6,574 bases of DNA from Spirochaetia bacterium (GTDB lineage Bacteria > Spirochaetota > Leptospirae > Leptospirales > Leptonemataceae), in the NCBI GenBank assembly GCA_016195395.1, contig JACPZR010000297.1, forward strand, positions 1 through 6,574. The letters are read 5' to 3'. This document shows positions 1 through 5,506 of this stretch, piece after piece (position 1 is the first letter of the stretch; the number at the start of each line of letters is the position of its first letter). Made by a program: the position numbers and the translations under genes. The notes under the pieces were generated by a model. That model was not told the DNA's origin, searched no databases, and worked only from the letters and a program-made list of their open reading frames with translations.

Positions 1-2
1 AG

Positions 3-1133
3 ATCGACTTTGCCACGGATCCCAAGGACGGCGTAACGCTAGACGACTTCCTAAAGCGCTCCACCAAAGCGATGGCGCACTGGGTGGCCCGTCGCAAGAT
101 ATTGGAATACGAGTATCAGTGGCTCCAAGCCCGCGAAGCGGAATTCATGCGGGTCAGAAAAGAGAAGGCTCGGGCTGATTCGGCAGAAGCCGTGCGCAGG
201 GTGCTGGCCGATGATGAACAGCGTGCCCGGACACGGGCGGACCTTCACCGTCAGCTGCAAGTCCTTGTAGACGAGAATGCGGTGCGACTGGGTCGGAAGT
301 TCCGGTACGGTTTTCATACCAAACTCAACGCCGAGACAGAGGCGGTGAGCGGCCAGGAACGCGGCCGGATCAACGAGCGTCGGGACACCCTGCTGCGTTT
401 GGAGGACGATCTCCTGACCTCGCAGGAATTCAAAATCCAAGCGGAGAAGACCGGAGAGTCCATTCACAGCTACGTTACCTACTGGACCCGGTGGTCCTTT
501 GACGGGATAGCCAAGAAGCCGGAGCCAAAGGATGAGCCCGTGGTCGTCAAAGATACGCCCAAGGAGCCGGTGAAAGAAACACCAAAAGAACCGGAGAAAC
601 CCAAAGAGCCGGTGAAGCAAGAGCCTCCCAAAAAAGACGCTGTGAAGCAGGATCCTCCCAAGAAAGAAATACCCAAAGACGTGCCCAAGAAGACGGAGAA
701 GAAAGTCGTAGAAAGAAAGGTCGAGGCAAAAGAGATCAAGCCAGTCAAGGGGGCGTGCGCCAAGTCAGACATGAGGCTCGACGCCTATACGGATTACGTT
801 CAAGGCTTGAAGCGTAGCTGCGGCACAACGGACCTTCCTGACCTTATCATTAAACGGTGCGAAGAGTCATTCGTGACACTGGATCTGTCCAACTGCGAGA
901 AGCGTCAGCTCTACAATTTTATCCTGTTTTCAAAGGACAATCGTTACATCCGGTTCGACAGTCTGGATTATTTTGAAGAGTCCTGCTATGCGTTTCAGCC
1001 GTTTGTGGAGCTGGCCGCCAAGTACCTTGCTGACCCGTCATCCGCGCTCGACTTTCAGGAGAAAGCGCGTCTGTCTCACGTCATAGACACGGCGGGCCGC
1101 TGCCCGGCCAACAGCTCTACAAATGGACGATAA
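3..1133 (+). CDS. Hypothetical protein with coiled-coil region, Lys/Pro/Glu linker and six-cysteine C-terminal domain (5' partial)
   Basis: I do not recognise this family. The frame is open to the left edge, so the start lies outside the window; the first internal ATG, at 72, is probably not the true start. Of the 376 visible residues, about 1-165 are rich in Arg, Glu, Ala, Leu and Gln with long charged helical stretches, suggesting coiled coil. About 170-250 form a Lys/Pro/Glu-rich low-complexity linker reminiscent of the extended arm of TonB-like or other envelope-spanning proteins. The last roughly 125 residues look globular, with aromatic residues and six cysteines, possibly disulphide-bonded if exported. 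No signal peptide or membrane segment is visible, but the true N-terminus is missing. The stop is TAA at 1131-1133. It converges on the DAHP synthase gene with a 6-bp gap. An envelope or periplasmic role is inference only; that it is a real gene is well supported by its length and amino-acid composition. Confidence 0.8.
   Translation: MDFATDPKDGVTLDDFLKRSTKAMAHWVARRKILEYEYQWLQAREAEFMRVRKEKARADSAEAVRRVLADDEQRARTRADLHRQLQVLVDENAVRLGRKFRYGFHTKLNAETEAVSGQERGRINERRDTLLRLEDDLLTSQEFKIQAEKTGESIHSYVTYWTRWSFDGIAKKPEPKDEPVVVKDTPKEPVKETPKEPEKPKEPVKQEPPKKDAVKQDPPKKEIPKDVPKKTEKKVVERKVEAKEIKPVKGACAKSDMRLDAYTDYVQGLKRSCGTTDLPDLIIKRCEESFVTLDLSNCEKRQLYNFILFSKDNRYIRFDSLDYFEESCYAFQPFVELAAKYLADPSSALDFQEKARLSHVIDTAGRCPANSSTNGR
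558..667 (+). repeat. Short direct repeats encoding the Lys/Pro/Glu linker
   Basis: Two kinds of direct repeat lie within the linker of the plus-strand gene. A 17-base unit at 558-574 recurs at 600-616 with one mismatch and encodes PKEPVK. A 26-base unit at 612-637 recurs at 642-667 with few mismatches and a 30-bp period, encoding VKQEPPKKDA then VKQDPPKKEI. The copies stay in frame, so the linker can lengthen or shorten in 10-residue steps. This suggests growth by slippage or unequal crossing over rather than a mobile or regulatory repeat. Confidence 0.75.
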
Positions 1134-1139
1134 CCGGCT

Positions 1140-2198
1140 CTAGGCCGTTGCTTTGACGTAGCCTTGGTACTTCTTGCGCCGTTCAAAGAGGTCCGCCGCG
1201 TCGCGGATCAATTCTTTGAGTACATCCGGCGTGATCGCCTGCTTGGGATCGTCCCCAATGCCATTCTTGGGTTGAACGTGTGTTTCAATGCAGAGGCCGT
1301 CGGCCCCGTAGGCAATGGCTGCGAGGCCCGCCTGCGGCACGTAAACGGCTTTTCCCACCGAATGTGACGGATCCACTACCACCGGCGCCCATGTCCTCTG
1401 CTTCAGGAGAGGTGTTATGCACTCATCCGGATGATTCCTGTAACCGTCCACGCTCGGGAGCGTGCCGCGCGGACAGAGGCATACGTTGGGATTCCCGCCG
1501 GAGACAACGTATTCTGCGGCGCAGATGAATTCATCCATGGGGCCCATGTGAAGGCCGCGCTTCAGAAGAATGATCGTTCCTTTTTGGGATGTGAGCTCTC
1601 CGATCTTCTTCAGCAGCGAATAGTTCAACGCATTTCGCGCGCCCACCTGGAGCATGTGCGCTCCGTTGGAAACGGCAATGCGGAGCTGCTCTTCATCCAT
1701 GACTTCTGTGTTCACAGGGAGGCCTGTTTCCTGGGAGGCGCGCATCAGGATGTCAACCGCCTCCGCGCTTCCCTGGTAGGAGTGCGGGCTGGTGCGCGGT
1801 TTCCACACACCGCCACGAATAACGTGCGCTCCGGCTTCCTTCACCGCATGGGCTGTCTCCAAAAAGAGCGCAGGGTTCTTTGGGTCGATGGTGCAATGGC
1901 CGGCGATGATCAGGAGGTCCTTCCTGATGACTTTGCCGGCGATTCCCATGTGCTGCGCGGACAGGGGCGACTTAATATCCATCAGCTTGTACTGCGACTG
2001 GATGGTATCAACGCGGGAAATGTAGGACAAACCCTCGATCCGGTTGATCATGGTCTCATGCCGCTCATCGCCCCGGATGGCGTAAATGGTGCGGGTGGTG
2101 CCCGGGATGGGCGTCAAACTGCAATGGAACTCGGCAAGGATGGTTTGAACTTCTTCCACCTGGGCGTCTGTAAGTCTGTCTGTGTTTGGGATAATCAT
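1140..2198 (-). CDS. aroF: 3-deoxy-7-phosphoheptulonate synthase (DAHP synthase), class I-beta, divergent
   Basis: Condenses phosphoenolpyruvate with erythrose 4-phosphate, the first committed step of the cytoplasmic shikimate pathway. The 352 residues have the layout of the Thermotoga-type enzyme (about 340 aa). Residues 1-70 resemble the ferredoxin-like regulatory domain that mediates aromatic amino acid feedback; a (beta/alpha)8 barrel follows. Barrel motifs: KPRTSP at 133-138, QVGARN at 184-189, LLKRG at 211-215 and VDPSHS at 275-280. The expected metal ligands are present as Cys102, His279, Glu305 and probably Asp316. Two motifs are odd: GHCT (100-103) replaces the usual GPCS, and CPRG (242-245) replaces CERG. 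Both were checked in the nucleotides, so the catalytic properties may differ. The start is an ATG without a clear Shine-Dalgarno. The gene lies 91 bp after the D-Ala-D-Ala ligase on the same strand and may be last in that operon. A related aldolase acting on another sugar phosphate is the main alternative. The symbol aroF follows common use for this class. Confidence 0.88.
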   Translation of the reverse strand: MIIPNTDRLTDAQVEEVQTILAEFHCSLTPIPGTTRTIYAIRGDERHETMINRIEGLSYISRVDTIQSQYKLMDIKSPLSAQHMGIAGKVIRKDLLIIAGHCTIDPKNPALFLETAHAVKEAGAHVIRGGVWKPRTSPHSYQGSAEAVDILMRASQETGLPVNTEVMDEEQLRIAVSNGAHMLQVGARNALNYSLLKKIGELTSQKGTIILLKRGLHMGPMDEFICAAEYVVSGGNPNVCLCPRGTLPSVDGYRNHPDECITPLLKQRTWAPVVVDPSHSVGKAVYVPQAGLAAIAYGADGLCIETHVQPKNGIGDDPKQAITPDVLKELIRDAADLFERRKKYQGYVKATA

Positions 2199-2289
2199 GG
2201 GTTTATTTCGCTGACCTGGGTTCTATTTTCGGACGTACTCGGCCCTGTAATTCACAGCAGCCATTCTTTTTCGCCCGGAACTGGACTTT

Positions 2290-3414
2290 CTATGCATTTC
2301 CGGCGGCTCCGGGGAATCGAACCCGCAGCCGACGCCTCTCGTCCGCCCGCTCCATGCCGGCCTCTACGATCGCCGCCATCACTTGGGCAAGACTCAGGCC
2401 CGCCTCCTTCCACAGCAAAGGGAAAAGAGACGCCGGGGTCAACCCCGGGATGGTATTGATTTCATTGAAGTAGATCCGGCCGCTGTCTTGATCCAAAAAG
2501 AAGTCGGCTCTGGCAAAGCCGGAGCAGCCTAACGCCTCAAACGCCGTCACCGCCAGGCGCTGGATCTCCGCCGTCACATCAGGTGAAACGGCGGCCGGGA
2601 TGGAAAGCTTGGAGGCGTTGGGGTCCAGGTATTTGGCTTCATACGAATAGAAGTCGGCGTTCACGAGAATCTCGCCGATGGGCGTTACCCGCACGTTACC
2701 GGGGTTTCCCAAGAGCGCCGTCTCGAGCTCGCGCACTTTATGGCCCTCTTCAACAATGACGCGCGTATCGTAGGTCAGAGCGTCATCGAGCGCCCTCGTG
2801 AGCTCGTCCGTATTCCGTGCTTTCGAAACGCCCACCGATGATCCCAGATTTGCCGGTTTGACAAAGAGTGGAAAGGGCAGCGTCCGCTCAATCTGGCGGA
2901 GGAGCGCGGTCTTGTCGCTTTTGTATTGGTGGCTGGATATTGAAAGAAAACGCACCTGCGGGAACCCGAGCGTTGCAAGGATCTGCCGCGTGAGGATTTT
3001 GTCCATAGCCACCGCGGACCCCGTTACGCCGGACCCCGCGTAGGGAAGGTCGAGCATTTCAAAGAGGCCTTGGATTCTGCCGTCTTCGCCATACGTTCCG
3101 TGCAGGGCCGGAAACGCAAAGTCCACAATCTGTGAAGGCTCGCCGCTTCCCGACTTGCTGACGAGGACGGTGCGACCGTTCTCCTGGTCCAGTCGGCACG
3201 GGAGCGTTGCCGGGCCCAGTCGACCCTTCTCTGCTTGATCACGAAGAACAGCGGGGCCTTGCAGAAACCAGGCGCCGTCGTGATCGATCCATACCCCGGA
3301 TACCTCGAAGCCTCCCAGAAGAAGACCCTTCACTACAGACGACGCGGAGATGAGCGATATCTCATGCTCCCCGGACCTGCCGCCATAAAATACGACTACA
3401 CGCTTTGAATCCAT
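2290..3414 (-). CDS. ddl: D-alanine-D-alanine ligase
   Basis: ATP-dependent cytoplasmic ligase that makes the D-Ala-D-Ala dipeptide used by MurF in peptidoglycan synthesis. From the ATG at 3414 it has 374 residues, close to the DdlA-type length. It shows the N-terminal GGRSGEHE (11-18), HGTYGEDG (105-112), the ATP-grasp FVKPA with Lys186, the GSSVG loop (191-195), RAD (302-304) and NEIN (317-320), which supply the catalytic Arg302 and metal ligands Asp304, Glu318 and Asn320. In the omega loop, EAKY gives Lys261 and Tyr262. Tyrosine here is typical of D-Ala-D-Ala enzymes, while D-lactate ligases of Leuconostoc type have Phe, so an ordinary vancomycin-sensitive precursor is expected. A GTG at 3423 is an alternative start adding three residues; the ATG is preferred because it aligns with the usual DdlA N-terminus. 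The start lies inside the last codons of the upstream MAF-type gene (19-nt overlap), which suggests translational coupling. Confidence 0.95.
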   Translation of the reverse strand: MDSKRVVVFYGGRSGEHEISLISASSVVKGLLLGGFEVSGVWIDHDGAWFLQGPAVLRDQAEKGRLGPATLPCRLDQENGRTVLVSKSGSGEPSQIVDFAFPALHGTYGEDGRIQGLFEMLDLPYAGSGVTGSAVAMDKILTRQILATLGFPQVRFLSISSHQYKSDKTALLRQIERTLPFPLFVKPANLGSSVGVSKARNTDELTRALDDALTYDTRVIVEEGHKVRELETALLGNPGNVRVTPIGEILVNADFYSYEAKYLDPNASKLSIPAAVSPDVTAEIQRLAVTAFEALGCSGFARADFFLDQDSGRIYFNEINTIPGLTPASLFPLLWKEAGLSLAQVMAAIVEAGMERADERRRLRVRFPGAAGNA

Positions 3415-4817
3415 GTCTGCCACCGCTCTACATCCGTGCGCCCGGAACCCGTCTGTCGGGCAAGAGTTTCGTAATCAATTTTTCCGCGCATCTTCTGGAG
3501 CGACTCGGCGAGTCGCCCCGTCTCAACGCTTGTTGTTTGAATTTGAAAGGGCTCCGTGGGCTGCACCTTGAAGAGTGATTCTGCTTCCGCCCAGTCCGAC
3601 CCCATCCGGAACACGCGCACGCCCAGTTTTCTGCCCAGTTCTTTCAGCCCTTCCGCAGCCGCGCGGTTCTTCTGCGTCAGTTCCGGGCCGTATCCGCGCG
3701 GCGCGTACATTTCCGGTCTCCACACGCGCGACGTGCCGGCCACTGCATAATATGAATATCCCGTTCCCCGCGTATGAGTAACGCCGCCCTGCGAAACAAG
3801 GTCCGTACCCAAAAGGAGCACATGTTTCCCGCCGCCCTGTGAGGCCACCCAGAGCGCGAGGCCTGCCACGTTCATTGTAGGATTGGTCCATTCCGGAATG
3901 TCCGACAGAGGACCGCCGAGCGCGTAGAGCTGGTCCAGCGGGAACGTTGTGCGGTAGTAAAGTACGCTCTTGAAAAACGCGGACAGAGCCGGCGAGCCGC
4001 CTGTCCAGGAGAGACAGGGTATGGAGGAGAGTGACTGCCGCCCGCGCATCTGTTCTGACAACTGCTCTGCGGCCGCGCAATGGTAAGCGGTGCCTGCGCC
4101 CGCATCCACAGACAAGACCAGGTCCGGCTGCACTCCCAGGGATAGAACAGGAGCCAGAGCTGTATCGGAACAAACGATGACAGCGGCTTCGCGCGCCCCG
4201 GATTTTAGAAACGACTCCAAGTGGACCGTGAGATTGGGACTTGCGCCGCAGAAAACCACGGTGCGCCCGCCGAGTGTTAGACCGCCGACGAAGGGAAGGG
4301 GCTCTGCCTGTCTGATGCGTGCCAGACTGTGGCGCATCCAGAGACGAAAGAACCTTCGGGTGGTGGATGCCTGCACCGAGTTGTCTTCCCCGCTGATAAC
4401 GCGGGTGACGCGCGATTCCAGATCAGGAAAGAGCCGACGGTAGGCGGGCGTCACAAAGAGCTGCACGCTCCACCGCGCCTCGGCTGCCTCGCGCAGTTCG
4501 GCGTCGCTCGTGACGATTGTAAGACCTAAGGCGCGGAGCTCTGACAAGCGGCCCGTTCCCTCAAGCGACTGGACAACGTCAAGAGACGGTTCAAAAAAGA
4601 AAGCATCCCTGATTCCGCGGCGTTGGACAGCCTGGGCCAGATATCCCCACCCGATTCCTACGACCAATAGCGGAGCCCGGCTGGTAAAGTTCAGAGAGGA
4701 TACAATGCGTTCTGCTTCCGCATCAGGGTCTTTGACGGAATGGAGAAAACCGGAGCTGTGGTGGAAATTTGGGTGATGAGAGGGATCTTTTTTGAATGAG
4801 AGCGCGGGAGCGTCCAC
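3396..4817 (-). CDS. MAF/DUF115 family protein (motility-associated glycosyltransferase-like, MptE-like domain)
   Basis: The 473-residue protein fits the motility accessory factor family, whose characterised members transfer nonulosonic acids (pseudaminic or legionaminic acid) to flagellin; the core domain is related to the archaeal 6-hydroxymethylpterin pyrophosphokinase MptE. The N-terminal part has LHSVKDPDAEAER (25-37), like the family's LHS-x-x-DP-x-x-EA pattern, and a nucleotide-binding-like GIGWGY (54-59). The central domain starts with TVVFCGASPNL (186-196), followed by SDTALAPVLSLGVQPDLV (217-234) and VDAG (237-240). NVAGLAL (316-322) and LLLGTDLV with a following GGVTH (334-348) complete the pattern. 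No membrane segment is evident. The start is GTG at 4817 with no clear Shine-Dalgarno; the frame stays open further upstream, so the true start could be earlier. It lies 26 bp after the acidic protein gene and overlaps ddl. No flagellar or sugar-biosynthesis gene is visible here, so the acceptor is unknown. Confidence 0.8.
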   Translation of the reverse strand: MDAPALSFKKDPSHHPNFHHSSGFLHSVKDPDAEAERIVSSLNFTSRAPLLVVGIGWGYLAQAVQRRGIRDAFFFEPSLDVVQSLEGTGRLSELRALGLTIVTSDAELREAAEARWSVQLFVTPAYRRLFPDLESRVTRVISGEDNSVQASTTRRFFRLWMRHSLARIRQAEPLPFVGGLTLGGRTVVFCGASPNLTVHLESFLKSGAREAAVIVCSDTALAPVLSLGVQPDLVLSVDAGAGTAYHCAAAEQLSEQMRGRQSLSSIPCLSWTGGSPALSAFFKSVLYYRTTFPLDQLYALGGPLSDIPEWTNPTMNVAGLALWVASQGGGKHVLLLGTDLVSQGGVTHTRGTGYSYYAVAGTSRVWRPEMYAPRGYGPELTQKNRAAAEGLKELGRKLGVRVFRMGSDWAEAESLFKVQPTEPFQIQTTSVETGRLAESLQKMRGKIDYETLARQTGSGRTDVERWQTWIQSV

Positions 4818-4843
4818 GGGATCATTGAAGGAGAGCGAAGTTT

Positions 4844-5353
4844 TTACGCTTCGTCGCCTTCCAGCACCGGCTCTTCCTCATCGTCATCGTCCGCGTCATC
4901 ATCGGCGTCGTCCGACTCTTCCTCTTCTTCTTCGTCGTCCGCCTTTTCTTCCTCTTCCTCGTGGAATTCAGAAGCGTCAGCGTCCTCAAAGGCTTCCGGC
5001 TCGGCTGTTTCTCCGATTTCGTCCAAATCTTCGTCAGATTCGTCTGCCGCAGGAGCGGCGCTGCCGGGTGCTGCAAAAACGGCGTCCAAGGCGGAGCGCA
5101 CTTTTGAAGTGCCTTTCAGTTCTTCTTCCAGTTTAGCGCGGGCTTCGTCGTCGATGTAATCGTATTGAACCAGTTTTTCTGTGAGAGCGAACATGGCTTT
5201 CACAGCCGGTTTGCGGTTCAGCATCTTTTTAGGGATGTCAATCTGTTCCATCATTTCGATGGCTTCAAATGCCGCTACCGTGGTGGCGTACTTGTTCTCG
5301 CGAGCGAGCTCAAGCAGCTTGGAGATTTCGAATTCCTTGGCGTCTCTGGACAT
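4844..5353 (-). CDS. Small protein with possible RNA polymerase omega-like domain and long acidic tail
   Basis: From the ATG at 5353 this is 169 residues. Residues 1-80 are a compact charged helical domain. The segment NKYATTVAAFEAIEMM (20-35), followed by NRKPAVKAMFALTEKLVQY (46-64), resembles the RNA polymerase omega/Rpb6 pattern: Asn-x-Tyr, then Ala-Ala-x-x-Ala, then Lys-Pro-x-x-x-Ala before a final helix. The arginines usual in the omega AAKRARQL helix are absent, so the match is tentative. Residues 81-103 form an Ala/Ser-rich linker. Residues 104-169 are extremely acidic, with 25 Asp/Glu in 132-161, recalling the acidic tail of the Firmicutes delta subunit or histone-chaperone tails. An upstream in-frame ATG at 5473 would give 209 residues, but the extra stretch uses rare-looking codons (TTA, CTA, AGA, AGG) and looks non-coding. 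No clear Shine-Dalgarno precedes either ATG. It sits between the cyclase and the MAF-type gene, probably in one operon. If not omega, it is an uncharacterised acidic protein. Confidence 0.8.
   Translation of the reverse strand: MSRDAKEFEISKLLELARENKYATTVAAFEAIEMMEQIDIPKKMLNRKPAVKAMFALTEKLVQYDYIDDEARAKLEEELKGTSKVRSALDAVFAAPGSAAPAADESDEDLDEIGETAEPEAFEDADASEFHEEEEEKADDEEEEEESDDADDDADDDDEEEPVLEGDEA
4847..5044 (-). repeat. Low-complexity tract encoding the Asp/Glu-rich tail
   Basis: The plus strand here is dominated by TCC, TCT, TCG and TCA triplets, densest at about 4862-4965; on the coding strand they are GAA, GAG, GAC and GAT. They encode the acidic tail of the omega-like protein. The synonymous codons are mixed, so the tract is not a pure microsatellite. 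This suggests selection for acidity rather than recent slippage, although length variation between strains would still be likely. Confidence 0.7.
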
Positions 5354-5493
5354 AAGCGTGAGGGAATGCACACGTTTTCCGATCAGGGGTTTCGCGTCAA
5401 GTACGGTTTTTGCTAGGGGTAAGAAAATCCCAGAAAAGCACCTGTCCGGCGGCGTTCTCCGGGAGTTTTTCATCGAAGCGACGGGCTCTCTCT

Positions 5494-5506
5494 GCCGGGC
5501 CCCGGC
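5494..5506 (-). other. GC-rich dyad immediately after the cyclase stop codon
   Basis: On the minus strand GCCGGGGCCCGGC follows the TGA stop of the cyclase gene directly. It can form a 5-bp all-GC stem with a 3-base loop. No U-rich tract follows, so it does not meet the usual pattern of an intrinsic terminator. It may protect an mRNA end or weakly attenuate read-through, or be chance in GC-rich DNA. Confidence 0.3.

Noticed and set aside
51..620. A 189-codon minus-strand open frame opposite the plus-strand hypothetical gene
   Set aside because: It covers the coiled-coil and linker region of the plus-strand gene, whose frame is open from the left edge to 1133 with coherent composition. The antisense product looks like a composition artefact.
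1135..1154. A hairpin, CGGC-TCTAG-GCCG followed by TTGCTTT, as a terminator for the plus-strand gene
   Set aside because: A 4-bp stem and an interrupted T run are too weak to support an intrinsic terminator.
2245..2257. A small dyad, CTGTAATTCACAG, in the 91-bp gap between ddl and the DAHP synthase
   Set aside because: It has only 4-bp arms around a 5-base centre, too short to call an operator, and no T tract to call a terminator. No convincing promoter was seen in the gap either.
1431..2459. A 342-codon plus-strand open frame running antisense to the DAHP synthase gene
   Set aside because: It is a shadow frame in GC-rich DNA. The opposite strand encodes a clear enzyme with active-site motifs, and the translated plus-strand product has no recognisable domain.
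5372..5400. A possible promoter before the omega-like gene: TTGACG at 5395-5400 (minus strand) with a 17-bp spacer
   Set aside because: The -35 box is good, but the matching -10 position reads AAACGT and has little similarity to TATAAT, so it is not supportable without transcript data.
5354..5473. A 40-codon N-terminal extension of the omega-like protein from the ATG at 5473
   Set aside because: It uses several codons unlike its neighbours (TTA, CTA, AGA, AGG), has no Shine-Dalgarno, and the ATG at 5353 gives a cleaner domain start. It remains possible.
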